A stretch of 64,000 nucleotides of DNA from Pochonia chlamydosporia 170 (lineage: Eukaryota > Ascomycota > Sordariomycetes > Hypocreales > Clavicipitaceae), in assembly GCF_001653235.2 (NCBI RefSeq), contig NW_019154047.1, positions 124,001 to 188,000 of the forward strand. Reading direction: 5' to 3'. This document shows, piece after piece, positions 34,480 to 46,685 of the stretch (position 1 is the stretch's first letter; each line of letters opens with the position of its first letter). The notes under the pieces were generated by a model, which worked only from the letters and a program-made list of their open reading frames with translations, was not told the origin of the DNA and ran no database searches. Both the position numbers and the translations under genes were made by a program.

Positions 34480-35272
34480 CTAGGGCACTAACGTAAAAGA
34501 TACCGTTATATCACGGACCTTTAAGGGCTTATTTGGAAGTGCCTGATCCTCGGCCTTGTAACAGTTCATATCCTTGTACTTGTCCGTCAGATCATGGGGA
34601 ACCTTTTGAAGAAAAGTGGTGCCCCGCTCCTGTGGTGTCATCAGATGCGATGGGAGTGCTATCGAAGACTTTGTTAAATAGTGTTGACTCAAAAGTTGGC
34701 AAGCAGGCCAGTCAACTCACCATCTTTGTTTTCCACAGTCTTTACGGACTCAAGTAGCCGTATTGCCTTGTGTAATATCGCCGTGTCCACTTCCCCGTTG
34801 TCGTCTCTAAGATTAGCCATATTGCTGTTGAAAGTTTCTGCAAACTGGGCCATCAATGCATTCTCTTCTGGCTGATTTGAGTCATCTGTGGTTGCAAATG
34901 CAACCTTTTTGTAAGTGAACCTGAGACCGGGCGGAGTCGCCACCTTAAAGCCACCCACTTGAACAAAGTGAAATTAGTATTACTCCCAATCAAATCCAGA
35001 TTCATCGTCTTACGAAGGGCAACAATTTCCAGATTGCGGTCTACATGCCGTTAGTAATCCAAAGGCGTGGCCGATAGTTCGCTCAACTTGCCATTTATGT
35101 TCTCGACTGTTGAAAGTTAGTTTTGGGTTCTAACAGAGGACCGAAGCATCTCAGTCTCACCATCATTTTTGAGAGTTACTGTAACGTCTGATCGAAATCT
35201 TTCGTTTTTTTTAGCCTCGTTTACCACGAGATGCCTAAAAATGCTTGCATCCATGGAGTTTGGTTCGTTCAT
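34480..35272 (-). CDS. Five-exon orphan protein, 189 aa
   Basis: Exons 35272-35161, 35106-35092 (15 nt), 35040-35014 (27 nt), 34957-34721 and 34658-34480 sum to 570 nt in one open frame. Introns are 51-62 nt; three have perfect ACTAAC/ACTAAT branch sites just before CAG/TAG/AAG acceptors. Intron 2 would use a GC donor (GCAAGT). The protein begins MNEPNSMDASIFRHLV, has a helical middle (ALMAQFAETFNSNMANL) and ends VRDITVSFTLVP. No signal peptide or known domain. The 15-nt exon could be skipped without frame change. The multiple precise splice signals argue strongly for a real, transcribed gene. Confidence 0.6.
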
Positions 35273-37613
35273 GGCGTATGGTGCGGTTGCAGGCAGCTTG
35301 TTTGTTGGTTACTCTGGATTTCAGAAATTCACGGGACAACGACGCAAGTTAAATAGTTTGGCGATCTCTTAAGCAGCCGCCCGCTCACCAAGCGTCGCCG
35401 CCGCCAGCCTTAGGCGACCGACTCCATTCCATGGAGGCTGGTCACAAATGTCTGGTTTTTCACACTTTTGGCGGTGTGAAAGGCCTTACATAACTGGCCA
35501 CAGGTCAAGCCGCTGATCGTTGGCAGCTAACTCTGTCGCTGGGTTGGGTGTTGTAGAAGGTCGAGAGAGTCACTTTTAAACTCCACCTTCCTTGCCTCCA
35601 TATCCAGACGAAGAGCCTGATGGCTTACTTGGCTTCAGTTTCTGCATGGATATCGACCGAGGCATACTCCAACATAGCAGGGCTATTATCTGGCAGGGTC
35701 CCGTGCCGCTGCACACCGCAACTTGGCAAGCCGGTGCCTAAAATGATAAGTGCGACTGCTCAAGCGAGGGAGAGAGCAAGCTTTGTCAGACTAACAGGGG
35801 AGAAACGAAGAAGTTTTATCCCAACCACACTATGGAGCTGTTTCTGTAATTACTAACCACAGGGCTACAGAGGGCCATATCACATTGGCTGCCACTGCTG
35901 TCTTCCGTAGAGCCAAGTCAGTCACTTACGGCCGGTGCTTACTGTAGTAATGACGGAAATCATGTCAGCCAAAGAAGGCTACGCTAGTTGCCACTTCTGG
36001 TCTGGTAGCCAGATAGCTGCATGGTGTGGTGTTGTGGGCCTGCAGATTCATGTTTCCCCTGGAACAACTGTGACAACTGGGTTTTTTGCTGAGACACGAT
36101 TACAGCATCAGGTGCATGCCCTTGCATCCTAGGTGGTATTAGTCTCACTGCTGAATTTGACTATTGTGCGGGGCAAAACATGCACATCCCCGGCGCCACA
36201 GATCACCTTTTTCCTAGTCCAAGAAGTCCATCTGTTATCCAAACGCTCCCGTTTGTTATGACATCAAAGCAGTAATCTCGAGAAACGAGACACGCATATG
36301 TCGCAAGCCTCATGAGTGAATTGCTGCGACCAGAATTCGTTCCACGGGAAATCCTCGGTGGTACATGAACAGTTCCGGCTTCAGCACCTCTCCATCCACA
36401 TTTTGGCCTTCTCAGTGAAGGGAAGTAAATGTCTACCGGTGACAAGAAAACAAAACATCATCGATGTATCTCTGCGAGCTGGTTGCTGTGGGAAATTCTT
36501 CTGATCATGTTGTTCGGCCAACAGTTCTTTCCAACCCCGTGCAATAATTTTATAATAATCTCCGCCTACACATAATTTTCAAGGGGCGTAAAACAGGGAA
36601 ACGGGAGACTAATACACATTCTCGAATCAGAAATAGTGGATGCTAGGCAAGCATATCAAATGATAGTCTACCGCATGTGAACTATTGTCTAAACATGAAA
36701 CCACCACACCTCACATCCGGAAGAGCAGGTTGGGAACTGTCCATAATGCGCCAAGTGGTATCCAATGTGGGCTATTGCAAGAATTTGAAGAGCAAATGAA
36801 GTAGAGCAAAAGGGGCAGATCTGTATTAATAGACATTAGCAAGTTGATCAGATCGAGGCTCTAAACGACACCTAACGTATTGCCATCCCGTCATATGTTT
36901 TCCGTTGTCCCACCTTTGATACTGTAGTGCTAAGTGTGCAAAAAGTTCGGTCATCTCCCTGTCCAGATGTCAAAGAATTAAATTTTCACGCCTACTCACA
37001 CCAAAATATCAGAAAAGATATCCGCGTTTTCCATAAATCTAGTTAGCGTTCCGGGAAGCTCCGAAACTGGGCTGATTGAAGGAAGCGCGAGCATCGAAAC
37101 AGATTATGCCTAGAGTCTAAGAGTCATAGCAACCAGTTTTGGCCAAATACGAGGTAGAAATGTAAATGACGAGGTGCGGCACACCAAGTCCTAGAAGCAT
37201 AATCGTAAGATCGCCCTCTTGCGGACAAATCTGTGGCAAAGGAAATGTTTCCACCCGTGGTGTAAAGCTGCGTCCTTAGAAAGTTTACCAGTTATGTGGC
37301 TCATGTCTACAAGTGTCAGGCCGTAGGGTATCCAGAGTATTTGTGTCCTCGACATACACACTGATAACTTTGGGGATGTAGCACTGTTACTCCTCGAGCA
37401 AAGTGAACCTCATGATACATGCTTCAAAATTTTCTAGTACAGAATATGATAGTCTACCTTCCAGAAGCAAAGTCATGTCCGTTTCCTAGTGTAGCAAAGC
37501 AGGACTCAGAACGCTCTCGTCGCAGCGGACGATTTAAGATCACACGGTAAGTTTTGCCCCGAAAAGAACATTCGTGGTGAGTGATGTGTAGCTGAATGGT
37601 GGATTTGGGGGCT
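35273..37613. other. Long intergenic region
   Basis: About 2.3 kb. From 36.5 to 37.6 kb there is no ORF above 60 codons on either strand, so it is almost certainly non-coding. The part at 35.4-36.5 kb has only weak ORFs. Confidence 0.45.
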
Positions 37614-38835
37614 TTAGGTCATCGTATAACCAGTGCAAAAATGCTGAGGTTGATTACACCAATATTGCGGGTCGTTGTTCGATTCAAAGCCAGTCTGGCT
37701 AGCAAAAACTTCGAGCCGGCCGATGGTGCCCGTTTCGGGAACTCGTCGTGGGTACCACTCGCTAGCCATATGGAAACTTTCTTTCTGGCGCTGGGCTCTG
37801 GGACATGCTGACTTGAGAGGCAGGTTTACGGTGCCTTCAAACTCCCTTAGATCTTCACTCTTGGAGCCAAGCGCGACGACGAAGCGAAGTAAGAGCGGTA
37901 AGTCTTCAAGATGCCTTGCCTCCAGAAGTTTCCGGGCTGTCATGCTTGTTCGAGGCTCCCATTCGAGTTGCGTTGTTTCCATTCCAGGCCACGCCTCCAT
38001 TAACAAGGCAGTAACTTGGTGTTGTCGCAAAAGATTGCGAATCCTTGTGGAGTAACGCCAGCAGCTGCTGTTGTCGCCCTCCTCAAAGTGCGTCATAATG
38101 TGATCGTAATAATTTCTGAGTGTTTCGGACGTATCGTCTCCGTCGCTCGCTTCAAATACTTGTTGACAGTTCTCAAAACCGCACGCGAATACCAGCTGGG
38201 GGCAGAGTTCAACCTTTGCTTCCTCAATATTCATGCGCGATTTTCCATGTTCATTCTGAAGGTGCGTTTGATAGGCAGTTTGCCAGTCAAAGACCATTTT
38301 ACAGCCCGGGTGCTGACAAGACCAAATGGCGTTGCTATTGTGGAACTTCTCGATATGTCTTCGAAGGTCGTTCCGACGTGTGCAAGTCTTTTTTATATTT
38401 TCCTCAGCACAAAAGCCGCATGTAAATTGGAAACTATTTGCCTTAGACGTAAATTGGAGCCTCTTTGCATTAGACGCAGCTTTTGTTTTCCGGATGGTGA
38501 GGGTTTGTCTTTGAGTTATGAGTTGCGGTGCACAACCCAAAAGTACCGGCGGCGCGATTGACACCAGATCATCGCATCGGCCATTCGGACCCGATATATG
38601 CTGAATCTGGGAGGTGTTCTCTTCTGGTAGTTGAATTTAGCCAGCTAGCGAGTGTTGGGCTAAACTCATGCCTCAAGGAGATACGGCCCAGATGAGAAAT
38701 ATAAAACATACCAGAAAGACTACTTCTTAATTCCTGTATAATCAAATCTAGTATTTGCCCCGCTGTGCGCCGCTTTAAGTGCTGGCGAATTGTATTTCGG
38801 AGGTGAAGATCGTCGATTAGTGATGTGGGCCGCAT
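37614..38835 (-). CDS. C2H2 zinc-finger protein (2 exons)
   Basis: Exons 38835-38712 and 38623-37614, joined over an 88-nt intron (GTATGT donor, CAG acceptor), give 377 residues. The splice links LIIQELRSSLS to EENTSQIQHISGPN in frame. Three zinc fingers follow: residues 110-136 (CGFC ... RRNDLRRHIEKFH), 144-167 (CQHPGC ... HLQNEH) and 189-220 (CGFENC ... HIMTH), the third with a long insertion. This arrangement is common in fungal C2H2 proteins of unknown target. The C-terminal 150 residues lack a known domain. DNA binding is likely but untested, as the fingers are spaced irregularly. Confidence 0.8.
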
Positions 38836-39581
38836 GACTATGATGTACTCGTGATAGCTCGGGTTAAGGGTTATCTGGCTTAGTTGTAGAGAACATTGCA
38901 AGTTTATCTCAGTAAGATTGGAGAAGAGTTTTCAGAGAAAGTTGCTTAACATATAAAATCGACCCCTAGGCAAGATGTGGGAAGATGGGTGGATAGAGTT
39001 TGACCCGGAGGAGACAACATCTCCTAGGTACCCTTGCATGTGAGCTGAAAATTAGCCCATGCGCAATGCAGGTTCCAATATTAGCGAGAGCGAGAACAAG
39101 GCTGCAAATTCATGCAGGATAGAGGCGACACATCAGCATGGGATTGCATGCTCGGGTAAATGATTGTCGATAAGAGGCACATTTTATGTCTACAAGAACA
39201 GTACCTCGAACAGAACACATTCGTATATGGCCTGTTACTCGGCAAATTGGTAACCAGGAATGGAAGAGCATGAACTCTAGTGTGGAAGATCTTGTTGTAG
39301 AACCACGCAAAGGCTCCAGCGGTGATACCAGCTTTGCAAAGGCTGAAATTGGACCAATTTTGATTCCAGTAAGATGTGAAACGACTCGAGAAGGTTTTCT
39401 GATTTCGGTCTTTGTCATGCTTCACTTGACCCTTGAGGATCTTGTTGATGTGTAACTTAAGAGGCACCTCACTCCACAATTTTCTGCCACCGCCCTCAGC
39501 ATTTACATTGCTGAGGTGACTTGCAACGTGCTACTCAGCACTATCATGGTAGGATGTAGAGTGACCAGACTCAGCAGTGCC
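38836..39581. other. Intergenic region
   Basis: Overlapping ORFs on both strands at 39081-39479. The plus-strand frame 39186-39455 (SSVEDLVVEPRKGSSGD) has some coding flavour, but no start context or splice partner. Confidence 0.3.
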
Positions 39582-40200
39582 ATGAGACCGGTAGACAGAG
39601 AAGAGGGACAACAGTCACGATACCTAACTTTCGAAAGAGGACCGCAGCCCAAGAGCGATAATTGGTTACGGGACGACTCAGTCTTGGCCACGACCAAGGT
39701 TGCATGCCAGTTAACACTACGTGTAATAGAAGCCCTCCCGCAGTGTCAAGGAATCCGAGTTGGTTCGTTACTTGGCCTTTGAACTTGACTTAAACCACTC
39801 AACGGACAAATACCATGGCGAATGTCGTTGTGGCTGTTTACTAGTTCAATGTGCTGATGCCGAGTTTTCGTGTCATTTTCCTCAGATCGGCATGGTGGGT
39901 TCATATGGACGACATGGGTCCTTGTATTCACCTTTGCCTCCGAAAGCACTCAAAGTGGCTATCCAAAACTACGAGGTCAAATTGAGAACTCCATGAATGT
40001 GTGGCTACAAGGGTCCAGGGCGCCAGTTTGTCGATTATCCACACAGCTATACGTGGTTCGTTAACGGAGAAGAGAAGCTGAAAAGTAGAAATACTCTCAA
40101 CAAGAAGATGGCTGAAATGTGGCAGTACCACATCAGTCCCTTCACCAATACAATTTTTGGTCTGGAAAATCCGACTAGCCTGGGAAAACAGACAGAGTAG
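39582..40200 (+). pseudogene. Hypothetical two-exon gene with in-frame TGA
   Basis: Exon 39582-39698 starts at ATG (MRPVDREEGQQSRYLTF). A probable 61-nt intron (GTTGCA donor, GTTAACA branch-like site, weak GAG acceptor) leads into 39760-40200. The second exon carries Cys and His (YHGECRCGCLLVQCADAEF) and aromatic residues (HSYTWFVNGEEKLKS) but has a TGA at 39994-39996; sequence on both sides is in the same frame and coding-like. A 36-nt intron could skip the stop, but that is shorter than any other intron here. A CGA-to-TGA mutation is simpler. No family recognised. Confidence 0.35.
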
Positions 40201-40613
40201 TGCAGCTCAGCACAGAATTTTGTCCCGGCGAGAGGAAGCTCTCACGCAGCCCACGTGGGAACGCCAGAGCCACATCCCGGTGTCATATTGTACTATATAT
40301 GAATCATTACAATCACTGGCTTTGTGTTCTTTTTTCTAAGATGGGAGTGCTTTCACGTTAATTCCTGACATCAGAAATAGGAAATTCAGACCAATGATGT
40401 ATGCAGTCCCAAAGTACACGAAAGATCATGCACTTGCTAAATCAGTGCTCCAAACCAGCTGGTTTAGCATTTCAACACACCGTGAACACCTGCCAGCCCT
40501 TGTAAAGGTATCTATTGACGGTGTGTCATAGCCCTGCCAGATGGACGCGCTTTTCAAGCCAACCAAAGTCCGTACACGTATATCCTGAGGGAAGAATTAA
40601 AGACAACTGCTGC
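40201..40613. other. Intergenic region between convergent genes
   Basis: 3' flanks; no ORF of coding character. Confidence 0.35.
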
Positions 40614-42340
40614 TTACCACCCCTTGGAGTGATACCCATTGAGGGCTTCCTTGGAAAAGTATTGGTTCCAGCTGTGTGTTTCCACATCCTCACTAGGCTT
40701 CATGCATGCCTTCTGAGGATACTGCCTCAGGTCGGCAACATCCTGCGAGGTGTGGCGGCGCTTGAGCAACGCCTTGCCACCAAACTTCTTCTGCTGTCGC
40801 TCCCAAACGAGGTTGAGTCGGAGGGATTCCGTAAGTTCGGTAGCCAGCATATTGCGGCGGGTGGTTCGTGGAGAGAAAGCCGCAGGGAAGTTGGTGTGGG
40901 TAGAACGAGTAACGATGGGCTGGGCGGTAGATCGAGGGATCTCGCTGATGGGATTGAGTGCTGCGTGTCGGAAACCCTTCATCATGAGGGGGGCCTCGTC
41001 AGAGTCATTGGGAGAACCAGCGAGGCTGATACCATGAGGCGCGGCCCGGGATCGATGGATGGCGGGAGTAGGCTGTGAAGCTTGGTTGCCGAGAGTGTTG
41101 GCTCGCTCGTTCTGGGCAAGCATGAGAGTAATAAGCGATGGGCGAGATGCCAGGTTGGCCTTGGACTCGACACGCTGGAAAAATTTGTCGTCAACACTAG
41201 ACTTGCCGCTGTCCTCAGTGGAGTCTTCCCAGTCAGACGAGTCGTCATCGTCAATGGCACTCTCGTCGATATACTCGGCCTCGGTGTCAGAGTCAACTGC
41301 ATTCTCACTCTGCTGCATAAGCTCGCATGGCATGTTGTTGAGGGTGATGGGGACATTAGAGTGAACAGAGCTCTTGAGAGAATCCTCTCCCGATGAGCCG
41401 CCAATCTGGAACATGGGCTTCTTGCCGACTGCAGTGGAGGTAGCCTTGACATTGTCGATGCTTTGGCTATGTTCGCTTGAGGAGCAAGATCCACCAAGGG
41501 CAAACCGGGCAGGCTGCTTCTTGGGCTGCACATCCATGGGTGCCGGTGAAGATCTGGGCTCAGGCAAGGGGTCTTCCGAAGAAGCAGCATCGGCTGGCTC
41601 TGGGAAAGGGAGTGCCTGTACCTCGATACCCTCCGAGGTTGGCATGGGAGAAGGATGTGAGTCCCCGGCTATCTGTTCTGAGGATTGAGATTCGGTTGTG
41701 GTCGATCCGGATCGAGTGAGGGTTAGAGGGAGAGAAGCAGGGGACTGCTCCATGGTGGAAGCCATCAACGGTGATGTTTGTGATGGGGCAGAAAGGGGAG
41801 CCTTGTCTTTGACGATGGAGACGATCATCTTCTCAAAATCGCCTGAGCTGATGCGTCGATCTCTTCGGGTGGTGGAAGAATCCAGTCTGCGTATCCTGGG
41901 TCGGATCTCGAGAGGTGCGGGGATAGAGGTGAAGTCGACTGCCTCATCGTCGGCTAACGACTCGACGCTACCAGAAAGCTGAGGAACTTCTTGCATCCTC
42001 GCGTCTGAAGGGACGCTCTTTGGGACAGTGCCTGTGGGGGTGGCAGTGGTACAAGAGGCGTTGTTCTTCTGTGGGTTCTCGACAAGCTGCTCTCTTTGCC
42101 AGAGACGCCAACTCTTGTTTTCTAATCTTCGACCTTGCTTTACTGAATCTGCGCAGCGGGAAAAGACTGTTAAGTCCGGTTGGTCAGCATTAAGAGATGT
42201 GGCAGGTCTGGTTTGTGGCGAAAAGACGACTTACCAGTCCACATGCTATACACATTGGCGGGATTGGTGTCGACCTCGTGTATGACGTCGGCGTCTACCG
42301 TTAAGACGTGTGTGTCTAACCGATAAGGCATCTCTACCAT
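40614..42340 (-). CDS. Fungal regulator with GATA-AreA-like (DUF1752) and DUF3295 domains
   Basis: Two exons, 42340-42235 and 42148-40614, with an 86-nt intron (GTAAGT donor, CAG acceptor), encode 546 residues. The splice completes the N-terminal domain: VHEVDTNPANVYSMWT-like text (here IHEVDTNPANVYSMWT) joined to DSVKQGRRLENKSWRLW, the signature of the AreA N-terminal family PF08550. The DUF3295 part follows: KKPMFQIGGSSGE, an acidic patch (ESAIDDDDSSDWED), then KFFQRVESKANLASRPSLIT, and the conserved ending YHSKGW. Low-complexity Ser/Pro sequence links them. There is no GATA zinc finger, so it is not AreA itself. Proteins of this type are conserved across filamentous ascomycetes and thought to be nutrient-linked regulators; the exact role is unknown. 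This is the most conserved gene in the window. Confidence 0.88.
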
Positions 42341-43595
42341 TTTTGATGTTCGATCCTTTCGAGTAGAGATAATTTATGCTGTTTGGGGGGAGATTTGCTT
42401 GGTTGCTGCAAGATATCAAGTGTTGCCGAAGAGGAATGAAGTAAAGGACGCAGGAGTGCGGTTACGCAACGTGATGTCACCCAAAGTGAGAGGGAAATTG
42501 AAAAAAGCCCTCGGTTCGTCGCGCTTTGAATGGCTTGTACTGACGTTGCCTGGTTTCGCTTGCTCAGTCGTCGACCTTCAACTTACACTTATAGTCAGAT
42601 TCCGTGGTCAACAGGAGTACTGACTTAGAGAGCCGACAGAATAGAAGTTGTGGGGCACAGACTAACCTCGTGGGGAGAGGTCTTGGGACTTTAGCCGTTC
42701 CGGGGATGTTGGATATGGACCCGGCACCCAGTGACTCTTGAGAGAAGCAAGATGGTCCCGCGACCTGCAGAGTTGTCCGTGCATTAGCACCGATGGCTGG
42801 GTACCTCAGCCCACCGGAACGACCTGGAGTAGTCAGATGTGATGAACGGAAAAGGATGGTGTCAACCCCTGGTCCGTCCTTCACTGCTTGTGTGATTGCG
42901 ACGCAATCATTGCGTTTGGGTCTCACAATCCGTTCTTCGCGTCGAACTTCTCAGTGTTATCTGGCGCCGTGTCCATCAATGATGTCCTGCTCCAAACATG
43001 GCTGCTTTAGGTGCATCATGCAGGCATCCACAGAGCTATCCAGGCTGTGCGTGACTCTCTCCGGAACCAAGACTCGGCAGCGATCCTTGGATCCAAGCGT
43101 GGGGTAAATTAAACAGCTAGAATTCAAGTCGGGTCAGCTCTCTCAAGTCTCCTGTCCGGTATCCCCACTCAGCCTCGAAATTGACATGTCGACGAAACAG
43201 AGTCATGGCTGAAGAGCCGCCGTTCCATCGACTTTGGCACGATGGTCTGGTCCACCACCCTTCTGAGAAGAATTGGATTGGGCGTAAAATCACTACCCAG
43301 AGGGTATATAGACATATGGCGTCGAAGGGAACATCAGCTGCGCCGAGAGTCTTGGGGGCGGCGTCCAGTCATCAGAAGGAAATTTGCTGGACAGAGGCGC
43401 GCTTTCCACTCTGGGCATCGAAGATACTCATTTTCTTGGTCTCTGTGCAATAGTGAGTTGTGATAGAATTGGAGTGGTTCGACAAGAAGGTCAACGACTT
43501 CACGCCGCTGGGCTGCACCGATTGTGCGTAGTGAGAATGGTAGGGAGGAACTTCAAAACCTGCGCGCGATACAGCTGCCGGGCTAGCGTCGAGTT
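42341..43595. other. Upstream region of the DUF3295 gene
   Basis: Likely promoter and 5' UTR of the DUF3295 gene. Overlapping ORFs on both strands (for example 42564-42926 minus) lack coding character. Long 5' leaders are common for such regulators. Confidence 0.4.
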
Positions 43596-44036
43596 TTATA
43601 CTTGACAAAGTGTCAGAATGGCAGTTGGGAGATATGCTATTTCATGCGGCTCAACTGGGCGGTGAAGTCTTGATGGTTTCTTGTGCGGCCAATATCCCAT
43701 GTAAAGAACAATGTGACTGGTGCTTTGAGGACGCAAAGTGAAGATTCTTTCAGGGTCGACCTGGGCCATCCTCTGAAAAAGGCGACCAGGCCAGAGGATG
43801 CCTCGTTGGGCCTCAGCCTCTGCCGCCGCAGATACCGGCTTCGACATCCCGACAATAACACAACGTAATTCTCCCACTCTCGTCCGGACTGTATTAGCGA
43901 TAGAGGCGCAAATGAAACCGGAAGCCAGTTGATAGAAGATATTACAACATTTAAATACAAAGCTGCGACGGACTTTAAAAAAACGATCAAAGTCTTCGAC
44001 ATAATGTAGGTTAGCACTAGTCGTGGTGCTGCGCAT
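43596..44036 (-). CDS. Hypothetical ORF, 146 aa
   Basis: From ATG 44036 to TGA. Moderately coding-like: DFDRFFKVRRSFVFKC, then AAAEAEAQRGILWPG and DPERIFTLRPQS. No signal peptide, domain or splice evidence. Confidence 0.3.
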   Translation of the reverse strand: MRSTTTSANLHYVEDFDRFFKVRRSFVFKCCNIFYQLASGFICASIANTVRTRVGELRCVIVGMSKPVSAAAEAEAQRGILWPGRLFQRMAQVDPERIFTLRPQSTSHIVLYMGYWPHKKPSRLHRPVEPHEIAYLPTAILTLCQV

Positions 44037-45599
44037 ATTCACGCAGAGGCTCTGGTGCTCCCTGCTCCCAGCGTTTACATGATTCGACAACAATATGTAT
44101 CAGTCGAGATATACCATGAGGTATCATTTGGTGTCTACATGTCCATTTATTTCCTTCGCAGGGCAGCATTGTTCATGGCTTGGAACTCAGGTTCTTTAAC
44201 CGGGACGCCTGTAAAATCAAATACAACTTCAGCCAGCCTTGGCTGCAAGCCATGGTTAGCACCCTATCGGGATGCTTTTGGAAATAGGCTGCTGAAAGAT
44301 CTTTGAAAACACGTTTTCAGCCAGAGAAACCTTTCTTCTCCTGTGCAGTTCTCAAAGGTATTTTCACATAAAAAGGCGGCCAGATATGTTAATGCGGCAT
44401 CGAAATGCCGCGGCAATGATTACCATGTCAGGAGAGAGCATCTATCATCAGCTAGGACCACAACACATAGCTAGAATCTTAGCCTTGACTCTGACAGCCC
44501 CGTGAGCCAGAACCTTCGGCTTGATTGAAAGTAGTGCGGTAGTGCCCGCCCACCAGGTGCTTTACTACGCAGCGAGCAGATGGTGAGATTCACGACAAGG
44601 ACATTCGAAACGGATGTAGTAGCCCCAGCATAGGTGGCGACAAATATTCCAGTACTGTTTTCTCCCGTACGTTGTGGACCGATTCATAGAATGAGAGACT
44701 TCTGGCTGAGTTGTCCCCAATGAATGCGACATCACATGGCGGACTGGGCCACCCTTGCATGAGGTGCCCGCCTCCTTCCTGCAAGCGAATTACTGGTACA
44801 GCGCAGTACATCAACACTTTTTACCGGCATCGACGCCAGGTATCCAAGGGATGATCCAACAAGGGACGTCCGACATTACGGTGTATCAAAGTTGTTGGTT
44901 AGAGACGGGGAAACTGTTTGGTTCGGATCAACCAAAGAGTGGCGCTAATTCAAGACAGGAACACACCCTCCTCAAGCTGCCCGCTGACAAAAGGAGTAAC
45001 TTGGGAAGCACCCCTGTAGATTTTCAGACCCCTGTAATGCGTGCTGTTAGTTTTGAACAAAATTGTTGCATGGGTTCAGCCCTCGACAAGGGTCGTGTGG
45101 GGTACACCCAACTCCTTCCCTTGCAAGCCCAAAGCATATGTACCTCCTGTGCGCTGTACACCGCGATGCTTCAACACGAACATTGTGCAGAGTACCTATA
45201 GCAACTGTGACTTACGAAATCTTAGGGCCAGACTTCAATGCACAATGTAGGGACAGCCACCCCTTCTCGTCCCTTCAGCAACACACACCAACTCTGCGTC
45301 GCTACGCAGCGTCCTGCTACATTCCGCGGAGTGAACAACACTAACCACAAACGAAGTATGTCATTGCACATAAACAACTTCATGCAGAATGGCAAGACGC
45401 ATGATCTGTTGAGAGCAATATGCACCAGCAAAATCATCATCACTACATGTTGTCAGCCAATTATGTCAAGCTTTTACGCAATATAGAGAGATGCTAAGCA
45501 GACTGCCGTCACTTTTGTCACTGCACAAACCGGGAGGCATGCCGTCACGAGCCGGTGAATTGGCCGTGACCATTAAACCAGTGAACTAAAAGCCACCCC
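44037..45599. other. Gene-poor region
   Basis: The plus-strand frame 44851-45201 (117 residues from ATG; DITVYQSCWLETGKLFG) has some coding flavour, with eight Cys, but no domain or splice signals. The remainder has short ORFs only. Confidence 0.3.
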
Positions 45600-46081
45600 G
45601 TGTACCTGCACTCCCGGCCGTGCGCCAGCACAAGGTCCTGGCCGTCAAATAAGCCCCCGTTCGGTTCTTTATGTTTGTCCCTCATCTCCACCCTGCCCCA
45701 GACAAATGCAGACAGCCTCACTTTTCCTCAAATTGATCAGTATCCCAAGTACCGGTATCGAGATCCAAAGAACACCATGTGCAATTACATTTACGTGCGT
45801 TTTCTGCATCAATACTACCTGCATTTCCATTGTGCACTTTGTTTCAGACAAATCTGACATTGGCCTCACAGAAAGAACTCAGTTGCCAGCACCACTACCA
45901 CATCGTCGAGTCTTGGTGCTCAAAATACATCGAGACGGAGCGTCGATGTCCACCAACCATCGTCAGCAAACAGTACTGGTGAGTTTCAAGTACACGGCTG
46001 TGTGGACTTTCCAGCCATTCCGACTACCGAGGCAAAAAATGACACCTGACTTTTTCTAGGGGCGATGATATCTGTTGTTAG
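45600..46081 (+). CDS. Small secreted Cys-rich protein (candidate effector)
   Basis: Three coding segments fit one frame: one ending at 45794, then 45848-45978 and 46060-46081. Intron one (53 nt) has a GTGCGT donor and a pyrimidine-rich TTTGTTTCAG acceptor. Intron two (81 nt) has a GTGAGT donor, a perfect CTGAC branch and TTTTTCTAG acceptor. The protein has a hydrophobic export-like stretch (FGSLCLSLISTLPQTNADS), then DQYPKYRYRDPKNTMCNY, and spaced cysteines (ELSC, SWCSKY, ERRC) ending YWGDDICC. The mature part has six Cys, enough for three disulfides. The ATG is not found: the frame is open back to 45600 without one, so a first exon is missing. No homologue recognised. Confidence 0.55.
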
Positions 46082-46247
46082 TTCTCACCCGCAATCACTT
46101 TTGTCACCGCGTTTTCATTCTAACAACTGCATCGCAGCTGCTTGTAGAGAACGACAGCAGCCCAGCAGCCACCCTTGGGCTAAACTTATTCAACAGCCTG
46201 CCCCAAAGCGTCCATCTTATCAGTATCACGCATCGGCTCGGTAGATA

Positions 46248-46685
46248 ATGCAGATCCAGGAAATCGTCGACCGAAGGCCGGATTCTAGCCTTGCTTTGAT
46301 TATGTTCAAGCCTCTCGACGAGCAGAATACTACAAGGAACCTTGCAGCCCAGGCGAACTTCCTCTTGGGCTGCTTTCTCCTGCCATCTCGTCGCTCTTTA
46401 TTCTTGTACGATGTTGGTACGGCTGCACCACACTCTGGTAATCTTTACGCCTTTTCTCGGGTTTGCTCAGAATCTCCACTAGCTGTGGACTGCAAGGAAA
46501 CTGTGTGGAGTCAGATTAATTGTATTTATGCTAACTGGCTGCGACAATTCCATAAACGCCTGTTCTCTTCAGTCACATTTGTCCAAAGAATTCTGATCTT
46601 AGCCATTCCCCGCTCACTCTTTTCGGTGGCATGTATATTCTCTTACTCAAATACATATCGACGCATTTTCCACCCCATCGCATGA
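46248..46685 (+). CDS. Hypothetical ORF, 145 aa
   Basis: From ATG to TGA. The first 90 residues look plausible as coding (EIVDRRPDSSLALIMFKP, then ANFLLGCFLLPSRRS). The C-terminal part is hydrophobic and Arg-rich, and may be read through an intron. No domain. Confidence 0.3.
   Translation: MQIQEIVDRRPDSSLALIMFKPLDEQNTTRNLAAQANFLLGCFLLPSRRSLFLYDVGTAAPHSGNLYAFSRVCSESPLAVDCKETVWSQINCIYANWLRQFHKRLFSSVTFVQRILILAIPRSLFSVACIFSYSNTYRRIFHPIA

Noticed and set aside
37675..38561. Plus-strand ORFs of 126-181 codons
   Set aside because: Antisense shadows of the C2H2 zinc-finger gene.
40515..41982. Plus-strand ORFs of up to 187 codons
   Set aside because: Antisense shadows of the DUF3295 gene.
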